From the IMG/VR virus record IMGVR_UViG_3300005347_000065, positions 1-29,776 of that record: a stretch of 29,776 nucleotides of DNA, one strand, 5' to 3'. Below the pieces are notes generated by a model. It had not been told where the DNA came from. It did no database searches and worked only from the letters and a program-made list of their open reading frames with translations. Both the position numbers and the translations under genes were made by a program. Every line of letters begins with the position of its first letter. The first letter of the stretch is position 1. This DNA comes from a virus. Below, one piece after another: positions 6,691-15,143 of this stretch.

Positions 6691-6959
6691 TAGACGGCTT
6701 CGGCCTTGTCGGCTTCAAAAACTCTGGTAAACGTGCATGTAGCCCCGACGTCGTACTTGGTGCTCATGACAGACCAGGCAGATGCCGCCATATCTTCCGC
6801 CAGAGTCAAAACCTCCTCCGGGCTCAAACCGTAGAAGTGGTGATCGAAATTCGTTACCGAGAAAGGGCCGATGACGAAACTGCCATGAGTCTCGTTCACA
6901 GTGTCCTCAATGCTGGCGAGTACCGAGATACTCGTCACCGTTGCGCCGTCGATTTGCAC
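6690..6959 (-). CDS. Small hypothetical protein with low-GC composition (89 aa)
   Basis: An 89-residue protein with alternating strands and one helix (SPEEVLTLAEDMAASAWSVM). GTG 6959 is preceded by AAGGAGG at about 5 nt. Its base composition is visibly richer in A/T than almost every other gene here, and this continues into the 3' end of the large tail protein just upstream. That suggests the two were exchanged together. It may be a partner or chaperone of the receptor-binding tip. No family was recognised. Confidence 0.6.
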   Translation of the reverse strand: MQIDGATVTSISVLASIEDTVNETHGSFVIGPFSVTNFDHHFYGLSPEEVLTLAEDMAASAWSVMSTKYDVGATCTFTRVFEADKAEAV

Positions 6960-6969
6960 AATTGCCTCC

Positions 6970-9867
6970 TTAGATCAGTCGGAATCCCCAGTAGTTTAGT
7001 CGTAGTGCGGTAGCGCTACTGATTTCAACGGTAAATCCGGTAGCAGATTGCGTAGATAGCCAACTGGTCGGACCGGTACCGCTGCTCTTATGGATGGAGT
7101 AGACCACTCGGGGGGTAGTCGACATGGTGGCGCCGTAGTTCACCGTGAATGAGGTGGCCGAGCCCGCGTCCCAAGTGCCGACGAACAGCGCGGACTTTCC
7201 GCTCTGTGGATTATCCGCGCTGAACCGGCCTCGGACCCAGATACTTTCGTCGTCGAACAGGGCGATCTCGGATGCGATCGTGCCGGTGTTGTAGACGCCC
7301 ATTTTCCCGGCGTCCACGGTGGACAGGAACTCGGCGCCGGACAGCACGCCGGAGCCCTTACGGGACAACGCGGCCAAGTCCTTGTTGAGGAGAAGCTGGC
7401 CGCCGGTCTGTGTGCCCGTACCGGCCTCGGAGTAGGTGCTGATCCCTGACCCGGTGTCAGTCAGGAACAGCCTCCCACCGACGTCGCCGATTCCGGTGGC
7501 GACGCGGACCGTCTGGAGGTAGATGCCCGAACCGTTGGCCAGGAACAGCCGGTGCCTGGAGGGGACGACTCCAGTGGTGTAGTTGAATGTCCCGGAGTTG
7601 ACACCGATCTGCGCAGAGTTCCCGCCGTCGACCGGGGAGTTCATGTATGCGGACAGACCGGCCGACGCCGTGGGATTGAAGAAGTCGATCGTCGTCCGGT
7701 CCCCGGAATCGGTCATCTGGAGATACGACGAACCGCCACCGGAATACCCGGTCTTGAACACGCCGGTAATGGTGGCCGACCCGTCCGAGCCCTTGATTTC
7801 CACGGTCTTGGTGCCGCCGGAGTTGTAGGCGTTCAGGCCGGACGCGGCCAGCTCCACCCGGGCCCCGGACGAGGCGGTGGTGATGGTGCCGCCGACCAGC
7901 CAGGTGACGGCGATCGTGCCGGCCGTCACCTTGGACACCGACAGGTCGCTGATGTGCGCGGTGTCGATCAGCAGGGCGGTTGCGCTGGCCCCGGTGCTAG
8001 ACGTCGACTTGTTACCCGACCGGTCGACGGCCACCACCTTGATCCAGGTGGCTGCAATCGTTTCCACGTTGAACGTCTGCACGGCAGCGATGCCGGCCTG
8101 CATCAGGCCGACGTTCGCCGTCATCCGGCCGAGCAGGGTCCCGGCCCCGGTGCTGAAGCCGGCCGACGCCCCGGAGTGGACCTCCAGGTGGTCCAGGTCG
8201 GTCTCCAGGTTGTAGGTTCCGCCCGATGCCTTGCCGAGGGTGTGTGTCACCTGGATGGAGATTCGGCTGGCGGCCACGGCCGGCGCGGCCGGGGTGGAGG
8301 GGGCGATGGCGTCGAACGCTGAGATCACGTCCAGGCTGGACGACCAGGCCGACACGTTCGGCGGCACCGCCAGGTCCTCGGCCCGGATCTGGAACGAGTA
8401 GGTGGTGCCCGGGGTCAGCTCGGTGACCACGGTCTGATTCGTCCCCCAGCTCACCACGGTCTCGGTCCAGTCCGAACCGGTGGCGAACTTGGCCCGGTAC
8501 CGCAACCGGTAGTACGCGCCGTCGACGATCGTGGAGCCGTCGCTGTTCGTCGGCAGCGCCCAGGTCAGGTTCACCTGGGCCTTGGTGTCCCCGGTCTTGG
8601 AGGTGTCGGACTGGTAGGCCGATGTCGTGGCCGCGCCGAACACGGGGGTGTTCGGGACCGAGGTGTCCCCGCTCGGCCGGGACCCGATCGGCTCCTGGTA
8701 CGCCCCGGACAGGTTCTCCAGGAACTTACCTACCGTGACGGACGTCGACCCGCCCTCGGGCGCGTAGTAGTCCGACAGGTCGTACCAGACCCCGTCCGGG
8801 TCCCGGTAGGCCACGGTCCACCAGGCCGGCACCGGCCAGGTCATCTCGGTCACCCGGAGCTTGCGAGGATTCAGCGGCACCCCGTGGTACATCACCTGCA
8901 CGCCGGGGTCGACGAAACCGGCGTCCACGTCGTGCACGTAGATCGTGTCACCGGTCTGGAAGGTGCCCTTGACGTCGTACTCATCGGTGCTGAGCTGGCT
9001 GGCGTACCGCAGGCCGATGTAGTCGTTGAGGTTGACCTGGGCCCGGGTGTTGGCCGCGCTCGCACTCACGTCCGACTCGGAGACGACCCGGGTCAGCACC
9101 ACCCGGTTGCCGAACAGGTCCTTGTACGGGTTGAGGGCCGCGCTCGCACTCCCGTAGGCGATGCCGCCCCCGGTGCCCTCGGCCACCAGAACCACGTTCG
9201 ATGTGAAGTCGGTGGCGTCGGTGTCCAGGGACATCGACCCCTCCACGGTCGAGAGGCCGATTTCCTTGCCGCCGTCGCGCCGGACCAGCAGGGCTGTAGG
9301 TGAGCTGGTGCTGGGGTAGAGGCCGGAGACCACCCCGGCGTCCACCGTGGCGTCTCCGTTGACCCTCCACTCCACCGGGGCCACGTCGGTGCCGTAGCTG
9401 GAGCAGACGAAGTTGAGGATGTCCCGGGGCGTCTTCAGGTTCCGGTTGAACCGGGGCATAGCGCTGTCCGGCGTGGGCGGGTAGACGCTGCCGATGGCGA
9501 ACGACCGGCCCGGCCCGGCCGGCGGCAGCGCCCGGTTGATCGCCCCGGTGAAGTCGGTCGGCGGGGCCCCCATCGTGGTGATGGACTCGCGGAACACGTA
9601 CCCCTTGTTGTCCTCGTCTCCCAGCCAGAACGCCATGCCGGGGCCCTTGATCTCGTAATCCTCGGGCTGGGCGAACAGCGACCGGTAGACCCCGACATAC
9701 CGGGCGGCCCGGAGCAGGCCGTCTCCGGCCGCCTTGACGTCCAGCCGTCCCGGCATCACGACGACGTGCCCGAACGGAACCAGGGCGTTCAAGATCTCCT
9801 TGGGGGTGTTCGCCCGCAGGCGAATCGACCAGGACCCCAGGGCCATCACGGTCTCGGTGATCGCCAC
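6970..9867 (-). CDS. Tail-tip/receptor-binding protein with fibronectin type III-like domains
   Basis: A 965-residue minor tail protein. Residues ~1-370 form a hub-like β-rich region that would attach to the tail tip. Residues ~405-517 look like a fibronectin III domain (LTWALP...YRLRYRA...LTPGTTYSFQIRA), with a second at ~525-632. A typical fibre motif, ISDLSVSKVTAGTI (~639-652), precedes a long Gly/Ser/Thr-rich β region (660-880). The C-terminal ~75 residues (FTVNYGATMSTTPRVVYSI to WGFRLI) resemble small β-sandwich lectin tips of tail fibres. This protein probably recognises the host surface. The GTG start at 9867 shares one base with the upstream stop. Base composition drops in GC over the last ~180 nt, suggesting a swapped tip. 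Confidence 0.83.
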   Translation of the reverse strand: MAITETVMALGSWSIRLRANTPKEILNALVPFGHVVVMPGRLDVKAAGDGLLRAARYVGVYRSLFAQPEDYEIKGPGMAFWLGDEDNKGYVFRESITTMGAPPTDFTGAINRALPPAGPGRSFAIGSVYPPTPDSAMPRFNRNLKTPRDILNFVCSSYGTDVAPVEWRVNGDATVDAGVVSGLYPSTSSPTALLVRRDGGKEIGLSTVEGSMSLDTDATDFTSNVVLVAEGTGGGIAYGSASAALNPYKDLFGNRVVLTRVVSESDVSASAANTRAQVNLNDYIGLRYASQLSTDEYDVKGTFQTGDTIYVHDVDAGFVDPGVQVMYHGVPLNPRKLRVTEMTWPVPAWWTVAYRDPDGVWYDLSDYYAPEGGSTSVTVGKFLENLSGAYQEPIGSRPSGDTSVPNTPVFGAATTSAYQSDTSKTGDTKAQVNLTWALPTNSDGSTIVDGAYYRLRYRAKFATGSDWTETVVSWGTNQTVVTELTPGTTYSFQIRAEDLAVPPNVSAWSSSLDVISAFDAIAPSTPAAPAVAASRISIQVTHTLGKASGGTYNLETDLDHLEVHSGASAGFSTGAGTLLGRMTANVGLMQAGIAAVQTFNVETIAATWIKVVAVDRSGNKSTSSTGASATALLIDTAHISDLSVSKVTAGTIAVTWLVGGTITTASSGARVELAASGLNAYNSGGTKTVEIKGSDGSATITGVFKTGYSGGGSSYLQMTDSGDRTTIDFFNPTASAGLSAYMNSPVDGGNSAQIGVNSGTFNYTTGVVPSRHRLFLANGSGIYLQTVRVATGIGDVGGRLFLTDTGSGISTYSEAGTGTQTGGQLLLNKDLAALSRKGSGVLSGAEFLSTVDAGKMGVYNTGTIASEIALFDDESIWVRGRFSADNPQSGKSALFVGTWDAGSATSFTVNYGATMSTTPRVVYSIHKSSGTGPTSWLSTQSATGFTVEISSATALRLNYWGFRLI

Positions 9868-11099
9868 TACCGACGTACCCCCGTGCTGGTCTCGGAGTTC
9901 GTGGCCATGTAGTGATCTCGCAGTACGGTAGCCGCGTCCCCGGCCGCCGCCGAGGCCCCACCCACCACGGCGCCGATGAAGGCGTCCAGGGTGGCTGTGG
10001 CCGCCTTGGTGATCCCGCCCTGGGCGGCCTGGTAGGTGACCGTGCTGGCCGCCGTCCCGACGATGTACCGGTTCCCGGAGCCGTCGTTCGCCGTGGCGGA
10101 CTGGTAGGCGGCGCTGGCCGGTGCCGTGCCCACCTCGGCCACGGCCCGGTAGAACGACTTGGTGGTCCCGATGTCGGTGGCCAGGTACAGCTCGGCCGCC
10201 CGGGCGCCGCGCCGCAACGAGATGTCCAGCGTGGTCCGTCCCGGGGCGTTGCCCTTCAGGAGCCGGAGTGTGACCAGCTCATAGTCGTTGCGGATGATGG
10301 CGACCGAATCCCAGGAGGTGATCGGCCCGGACGCCGACGCGGTGACCGAGGCGTTCCAGTCGATCCGGTCCCAGGTCGACCCGTCCCAGGCCGACACCTG
10401 CAGCGTGGCCGAGCTACCCGGCTGCACGCGCACGAGGGCGTTCTCCACGCTCCAGTTGGCCGCGCTCGCCGAGATCGCTACCCGGGTGGCCGCCCGCTCC
10501 ACTCCGCCGACCAGCACCCGGGCTCGGCCGATCTGGTAGCTGGCCGGGCTGGAGCCCCAGCGCGGGCTCACCCCGGCCGGGACGCCCCGGTAGACCGTGA
10601 TCGCCGTGCCGTCCGCGCTGGGCCGGGCGATCGACGTGGCTGGCTGGCTGGTCCCGGTGTAGTAGCCGTAGGCGCCACCTGCAGGGGCGTGCCACTTCTC
10701 GCCGGTCAGGCTGAAGGCGTTCAGCCGGTTGATCTGCGTCAGCCGGGAGTCGATGTCCACCGAGCCCTCGGGGCCGTAGTACTCGGCCTGCATCGACCAG
10801 GAGAATTTGACCACCTCGTCGGTCCAGTTCGTCACCTGCGTGTTGACGTCGACGATGTTGTAGAAGCCGTCGTGATCGCCCTTCCAGGTGAAGGTGATCG
10901 GGACGAACCGGTCCAGCATCCCGAGGAAGTCCTCCAAGCGCTGTTCCACCTGAGCCACGGTCAGAGGCGGGCTGGACTCCTCCCCGCTGATACCGAGCGT
11001 GCGCTTGTTCGTCGCGGTGTTGAGGTTGGCTGTCAGCTCGAAACCCTCCCGCAGGGTGATCCGGCCGACCTGAACGACACCCCAGTCTGCTACCGGCAT
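9867..11099 (-). CDS. Minor tail protein (distal tail-like)
   Basis: A 410-residue protein directly after the tape measure gene, the usual place of the distal tail protein that closes the tube and docks the tip. The N-terminal ~110 residues fit this: short strands with RITLREGFELTANLN, a GLPRD-like helix region (LEDFLGMLDRFVPITF) and FSWSMQAEYYGPEG. The middle and end are β-rich and Ser/Thr/Ala-rich (about 140-330), as in galectin-like carbohydrate-binding insertions, followed by an Ala-rich helix. ATG 11099 touches the tape measure stop. The family is inferred from position and composition rather than a diagnostic motif. Confidence 0.75.
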   Translation of the reverse strand: MPVADWGVVQVGRITLREGFELTANLNTATNKRTLGISGEESSPPLTVAQVEQRLEDFLGMLDRFVPITFTWKGDHDGFYNIVDVNTQVTNWTDEVVKFSWSMQAEYYGPEGSVDIDSRLTQINRLNAFSLTGEKWHAPAGGAYGYYTGTSQPATSIARPSADGTAITVYRGVPAGVSPRWGSSPASYQIGRARVLVGGVERAATRVAISASAANWSVENALVRVQPGSSATLQVSAWDGSTWDRIDWNASVTASASGPITSWDSVAIIRNDYELVTLRLLKGNAPGRTTLDISLRRGARAAELYLATDIGTTKSFYRAVAEVGTAPASAAYQSATANDGSGNRYIVGTAASTVTYQAAQGGITKAATATLDAFIGAVVGGASAAAGDAATVLRDHYMATNSETSTGVRR

Positions 11100-13057
11100 C
11101 AGCGGCCCTTCCGTCGCGACCGCTCAACCTCGGAGAGCGCGGTCTGGAGTTTCAGCACGAGGGCCCGGTGGGCCACCGGGTCGTTCTCGTTCCACACGCC
11201 CTTCAGGTTGATCGTCAGGTTACCGATGGTCAGCCCACCGCCGGCCGCCGGGGCCGCCCCGGACCGGCTGGACGGCGCTCCGGCGATGGCCATGTCCGGC
11301 ATCCCGGCGGTGATCCCACCGAGCTGGCGCCGCAGAGCGTTGACGCGCGACTCCACCCCGCCCATGAAACCGTCCATCACCAACTGGCCGGCGGGCCGCA
11401 GGAGCTTGGCATCGCGCTCGGCCGGGCCCTTCCAGTCCGGGATCATCCCGGTGATCCCGCCGAGGGTGTTCCGCAGGCTGCCGATCATGCCCCGGATGCC
11501 GCTGATCAGGCCGGAGATGATCCGACGCCCGGCGCTCACCAGCCACCCACCCGCGTTGCCGAACGCCCCGGTGATGGCCCCGCGCACCCGACCGGCCTGC
11601 GTGCGGGCCTTGTCCGGCAGGGTGCGCAGATAATCGATGAACCGACTCACCAGCTGGACGGCCTTGGCCCTGGCGTTGCTGGCCGCGCTGGAGAACGCCC
11701 CGGACATCGACGACCAGAGCCGGGACACGGCCGAGGCCGCCCGGCCGGGGAGCTTGGCGAACCAGGCGATCACCTGAGTCACCGTTCGGGAGGCCCAACT
11801 GATCGCCTGGCTGGCCATCCGGGCGAACCAGGCGATCACCCGGGGCACCAGGTTGGCGACGTAGCCGACCAGCTTGCCGGGCAGCTTGGCGAACCACCGG
11901 ATGATTCCGTTCACCAGGTCAGGGATGATCGAGTGGCCCACCAAGACGTCGTACAGCCACTTGAAGATCTTGTAGATGGCCACGGCGGCGGCAACGATCG
12001 GGTTGGAGATGCCGAGGATTTTCGACATCACGGTCTTGATCTTCTCGTAGTTGGTGGCCAGCCAGAACAGCGCCTTGGCGATGGCGCCGACGACGGTCCC
12101 GAAGTCGGTGAAGAACTCCCCGAACGACTTCTTGATCCCGGGCCAGTTCTGCTGGATCTTGATGAAGAAGTTGGACAGCATCGTGCCGAACGTGGGTAGC
12201 CAGCCACCGAGTTGTGTCAGTGCGTCCGTGCTCATCCCGGTGAGCACCAGCAGACCGGGCGCCAGGTTGGCGAAGAATCCCTTGAAGCCTTCCGCCAGCG
12301 GAACCAGGGCCCGGCCGAGGATCGTCCCCATCGCCGTGAGCGTGGGAGTCATCATGGCCATTGTCGAGTCGATGATCTTCAGCGCGGCGATCCACGGCTT
12401 GATCAACGGCTTGGTGACCGTATCCATCATTTTCCACCAGCTCTTGCCCAGCTTCTTGAGCTGTTTGGCGACGGCCGGGTCCTTGTTGATGTAGTCGAGG
12501 CCGATCGCCAGCAGGCCACCACCGAACAGCATCGGGATGCCGGCCAGCAGGGCGGCCGAGAGACCGGAGACGATGAGCGTGCCGAGCGCGGCGGCCCCGG
12601 CCACCACCGTCGTAATGACCGGCGGGGAGAGCAGGACCGCGCCCAGGCCCTTGACGAACATCATCGTGGTGGACGGCGAGAACACCGCCTTGAGCGACTT
12701 CTTCAGCATGTCGGTGAAGCCGGACAGGAAGCCCGAGTCGTCGTTGCCGTGCTTGGGCCCGTCGCCCTTCTTCTTGTTCTTGCGCGGCCCCTTGAGCGCC
12801 TTCTCGAACTCCTCGGCCCAGTCGTTCCCGGCCTCGCGCCCGGCGTTGCGGATCGGCACGGTGGTGCCGTCGTGGAACTTGTCGGCGTGCTCCCGGCCGG
12901 CCCGCTGGGCCCCTTCGTTCGCGGCCCGGTCGAACTTGTCGCCGAAAGCGTCCCCGGCATCGTCGCCCGCCCGCTCGGCGTCCCGGGCGATGCCGTCCCG
13001 ATCGACACGAGAGGTGATCTCGACGTAGCCCTCGCCGATCTTGAAAGCCTCGGCCAT
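11099..13057 (-). CDS. Tape measure protein
   Basis: A 652-residue tape measure protein that would set tail length and pass into the host envelope during DNA entry. The N-terminal ~115 residues are charged and helical, ending in a Lys-rich stretch (PRKNKKKGDG). Residues ~130-190 are strongly hydrophobic (VITTVVAGAAALGTLIVSGL). A middle helical region contains recurring WFAKLPG or WFARM motifs (about 395-470). The C-terminal part is Gly-rich and helical. It is short for a tape measure, implying a comparatively short tail. ATG 13057 has AGGAGG 5 nt upstream, and the gene follows the frameshifted chaperone pair. Confidence 0.9.
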   Translation of the reverse strand: MAEAFKIGEGYVEITSRVDRDGIARDAERAGDDAGDAFGDKFDRAANEGAQRAGREHADKFHDGTTVPIRNAGREAGNDWAEEFEKALKGPRKNKKKGDGPKHGNDDSGFLSGFTDMLKKSLKAVFSPSTTMMFVKGLGAVLLSPPVITTVVAGAAALGTLIVSGLSAALLAGIPMLFGGGLLAIGLDYINKDPAVAKQLKKLGKSWWKMMDTVTKPLIKPWIAALKIIDSTMAMMTPTLTAMGTILGRALVPLAEGFKGFFANLAPGLLVLTGMSTDALTQLGGWLPTFGTMLSNFFIKIQQNWPGIKKSFGEFFTDFGTVVGAIAKALFWLATNYEKIKTVMSKILGISNPIVAAAVAIYKIFKWLYDVLVGHSIIPDLVNGIIRWFAKLPGKLVGYVANLVPRVIAWFARMASQAISWASRTVTQVIAWFAKLPGRAASAVSRLWSSMSGAFSSAASNARAKAVQLVSRFIDYLRTLPDKARTQAGRVRGAITGAFGNAGGWLVSAGRRIISGLISGIRGMIGSLRNTLGGITGMIPDWKGPAERDAKLLRPAGQLVMDGFMGGVESRVNALRRQLGGITAGMPDMAIAGAPSSRSGAAPAAGGGLTIGNLTINLKGVWNENDPVAHRALVLKLQTALSEVERSRRKGR

Positions 13058-13066
13058 CGTGTCCTC

Positions 13067-13731
13067 CTATCCGTAGTCGATCAGGTCGGCCAAGGCCGGG
13101 TCGGTCTGCAGCACCATCGGCGTGGACTCCACTCGTCCACCGTGCTTCGTGCTCGGCGTGCTCTCCTCACTCGCCGCCGCCATCCGACCGGCGATCACCC
13201 CGTCGTACGCGGCCACCCGGTAGGCCAGGGCGAAGAACTGCGGCCCCGGCATCCGGGCGACGTCCGCCGGGGTGAGGTGGTAGATCGCCCGGAAGTCCGC
13301 CTCCAGATCGGCCAGGTGGTGGATCACCCAACCGATCTGGTCGAGGCGGGCCCTCAGCCTTTTCCCTGAGCGTCCTCCAGCTCACCCATCGTGATCTCCT
13401 GGAGGCGGGCCAGGATGACGACCAGATGCTCCGCCGTGACGTCCGGGTGGGTGGACAGCGCGGTGTAGGCGTGCGCGCCGATGAGCTGGCGGAGCAACCA
13501 CATCATCGCCCCGGACTCACCCACCTCGGTCATCTTGTCGATGGCCTGGAGAGTGAGCCCGGCCTGCACGGGCACGGTGATGTTGAAGCGGACGCCGTCG
13601 ATGGCGAACAGGGTCTCCTCGGTCCGCTCCACACCGCCCGAAACGATCTCGACGAACGACGACGGTTCGGGCGGTGCAGCGGCGGCGGCCGGTTTCAGCC
13701 GGTCCATCGGAGCCTTGCGGGGTGCAACCAC
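13067..13731 (-). CDS. Tail assembly chaperone GT, made by -1 frameshift
   Basis: This is the long form of the chaperone: the gpG reading frame runs from GTG 13731 to the slippery site at 13360-13366, then continues one base back to a stop at 13067. The fusion is 221 residues: 124 from the first frame and 97 from the second. The second frame, read without interruption across the junction, contains IHHLADLEADFRAIYHLTP. In siphoviruses the GT protein escorts the tape measure during tail assembly, and a minority product by slippage is the rule. A separate start at GTG 13327 lacks a good ribosome-binding site, which favours frameshifting. Confidence 0.85.
13354..13731 (-). CDS. Tail assembly chaperone G (short form)
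   Basis: A 125-residue protein that ends at TGA 13354 if no frameshift happens. The N-terminal region is Lys/Ala/Pro-rich and the remainder helical (LTLQAIDKMTEVGESGAMMW). Position between the tail tube and the tape measure, plus the slippery site at its very end, identify it as the lambda gpG equivalent. GTG 13731 has GAGGAGG about 6 nt upstream. It is likely the major product of this gene. Confidence 0.85.
   Translation of the reverse strand: MVAPRKAPMDRLKPAAAAAPPEPSSFVEIVSGGVERTEETLFAIDGVRFNITVPVQAGLTLQAIDKMTEVGESGAMMWLLRQLIGAHAYTALSTHPDVTAEHLVVILARLQEITMGELEDAQGKG
13360..13366 (-). promoter_or_regulatory. Programmed -1 ribosomal frameshift site GGGAAAA
   Basis: On the minus strand the zero-frame codons are CAG GGA AAA GGC TGA. 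This contains G GGA AAA, the canonical X XXY YYZ heptamer, located just 3 codons before the short-form stop. A one-base backward slip reads AGG CTG AGG GCC and stays open into the gpT frame. It sits where such sites occur in nearly all siphovirus tail chaperone genes. Confidence 0.88.
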
Positions 13732-13771
13732 GGGGTGCCTCCTCGGCGGTTGGTCGGGTGGGTGAGGTGGA

Positions 13772-14347
13772 TCAGGTGAGCTGGTCGATGATCCGGAACG
13801 GCTTGATCGACGCGCTCACGTAATGGGCCCCGAACGTGACCGGGACCAGGGTCATCTCGTCCTTCTTGTAGGACGACTCGATGCTCTCAATGGAGAGCAC
13901 CTTGCGGATGACGAACCGGCGCCGCATCGTGGCCGCCGCCACCGTCTGCGGCGCGTAGCCGTCCAGGATGATCGCCTTGTACGTCGGCTGAGTCGCGGCC
14001 ACGGTGTCGTCCGGGTCGTAGGTCTGGAACGCAGCCGACGCCGTGACGGTGCCGCCGTTCATCGCCACCGAGAGGTTGGCCAGGGTCGGCTCGGCCAGGT
14101 TCGTCTTCACCTGGTAGTCGCGCTTGGTGAGCCGGCGGCCGGGCATGTCGACCAACTGGTCGACGTCCATCTCCAGGAAGTCCCGGTCGATGGTCATCTC
14201 GACACCGTCCTGCGTGCCCCCGGCGTCGGTCCAGGCACTCGCGGACGGGCTGGTGCCCACCAGGGCGTCAGTGGGCTCGGTGGCCCCGAACGCCCCGGTG
14301 TACAGGACGGCCGGGCCGGCGATGAGGTTCGTGGTCGTAACCGGCAT
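13772..14347 (-). CDS. Major tail (tube) protein
   Basis: A 191-residue protein in the usual slot before the tail chaperones. It is β-rich with a single helix (IESIESSYKKDEM is near the C-terminal strands) and has tail-tube-like features: an early TTNLIAGPAVLYTGAFGAT stretch, a GVEMTIDRDFLEMDVDQ segment and a KTNLAEPTLANLSVAM helix. It would form stacked hexameric rings around the tape measure. ATG 14347 directly abuts the stop of the preceding 48-residue gene (14348), without overlap. No C-terminal Ig-like decoration is present. Confidence 0.83.
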   Translation of the reverse strand: MPVTTTNLIAGPAVLYTGAFGATEPTDALVGTSPSASAWTDAGGTQDGVEMTIDRDFLEMDVDQLVDMPGRRLTKRDYQVKTNLAEPTLANLSVAMNGGTVTASAAFQTYDPDDTVAATQPTYKAIILDGYAPQTVAAATMRRRFVIRKVLSIESIESSYKKDEMTLVPVTFGAHYVSASIKPFRIIDQLT

Positions 14348-14494
14348 CTACTTGCTCTCCTTCGGGCTGGGCTGCACCAGGAGGCCCTGAACGTGGAGCG
14401 TGGTCCATTCGGACTCGTCCACCTCCAGTACCGTCTCCGGCTGGATCGTGGTCCGGACCTTGGCCGGCCACGTCTTGGGCTTGTTCTCGCTCAC
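14348..14494 (-). CDS. Small conserved-type neck/tail protein (48 aa)
   Basis: A 48-residue protein upstream of the tail tube gene. The GTG start at 14494 overlaps the previous stop (GTGA) and has GAGGAT about 6 nt upstream. An upstream in-frame start at 14554 is rejected because it lies over the coding frame of the preceding gene and lacks a ribosome-binding site. The short β-type sequence (VRTTIQPETVLEVDESEW) ends in a Lys/Pro tail. Small proteins of this kind often sit between tail terminator and tube genes, but I cannot name its function. Confidence 0.6.
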   Translation of the reverse strand: MSENKPKTWPAKVRTTIQPETVLEVDESEWTTLHVQGLLVQPSPKESK

Positions 14495-14715
14495 CTGAAA
14501 TCCTCTCGGCGTAGCGGCCAACGGATGCCGGCCATGTCGGGGTGGTCCTTCCACGGCCGGACCGGCAGTTGCGTCCCGGTCACGTCCCTGGTCTTGCGCC
14601 CCGGAAACAGGAACTCCAGCTCGGCGGGGTTGTCGTGGACCAGGATCGCACCCCCGAGGGTGAAGACGTCGCCGTCGTGCGTCTGGAGTGCGAACTGGCT
14701 CACGTCTTCACCCAC
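14491..14715 (-). CDS. Small hypothetical neck/tail protein (74 aa)
   Basis: A 74-residue β-type protein between the tail-terminator-like gene and the tube. GTG 14715 is supported by GGAG about 6 nt upstream. A GTG at 14703, overlapping the previous stop as GTGA, is an alternative. It contains FTLGGAILVHDNPAELEFLF and a basic C-terminal part (RWPLRREDF). It is not recognised; the position suggests a connector or tail assembly role. Confidence 0.58.
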   Translation of the reverse strand: MGEDVSQFALQTHDGDVFTLGGAILVHDNPAELEFLFPGRKTRDVTGTQLPVRPWKDHPDMAGIRWPLRREDFR

Positions 14716-15143
14716 CTGATCTCCAAGTCCTGCTGGTAGTGGGCGTAGGCGGCGGCGTCACCGTTGATCCGGCGGGGCTCGGACAGCGGGATCACGCAGA
14801 AAACGCGCACGAGGTTGAAGCCGGTCGGCATGGTGAGGATGCGCGGGATCATCCCGTGGTCCACGGCGGCGGCCTTGATGGCCTCAGCCGGCTGGGCGGC
14901 CAGGTTCCACGGCGGCCGCCCGGAAGACGGGGTGACGCCCCAGGAGTCGATCGACATCACCGGCTCGTTCACCGGCACCTCGGTATTCGGGGTGCCCCCG
15001 GTGGTGGCCACGGTGGTGAAGCCGGACGCCGACCAGGAGGAGTTGTCGGACGGCAGTTCGGTGGCGACCCGGTTGCCCAGGTACGGCACGGCGGACTTCA
15101 GCCAGGCCACGGCCACCATCTCGTTGCTCGGTGTGAACCCCAC
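14700..15143 (-). CDS. Possible independent start of the tail terminator (147 aa)
   Basis: Inside the large fusion gene, GTG 15143 (codon 508) is preceded by GGGAG at about 5 nt and begins VGFTPSNEMVAVAWLK. Translation from here would give 147 residues, a typical terminator length. ATG at codon 515 is another choice. If used, the phage would make both a plain terminator and one carrying the repeat stalk. This is inference from the ribosome-binding site and domain boundary. Confidence 0.4.
   Translation of the reverse strand: MGFTPSNEMVAVAWLKSAVPYLGNRVATELPSDNSSWSASGFTTVATTGGTPNTEVPVNEPVMSIDSWGVTPSSGRPPWNLAAQPAEAIKAAAVDHGMIPRILTMPTGFNLVRVFCVIPLSEPRRINGDAAAYAHYQQDLEIRWVKT

Noticed and set aside
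13067-13327. Independent gpT gene starting at GTG 13327
   Set aside because: No good ribosome-binding site, and a canonical slippery site joins it to gpG in frame.
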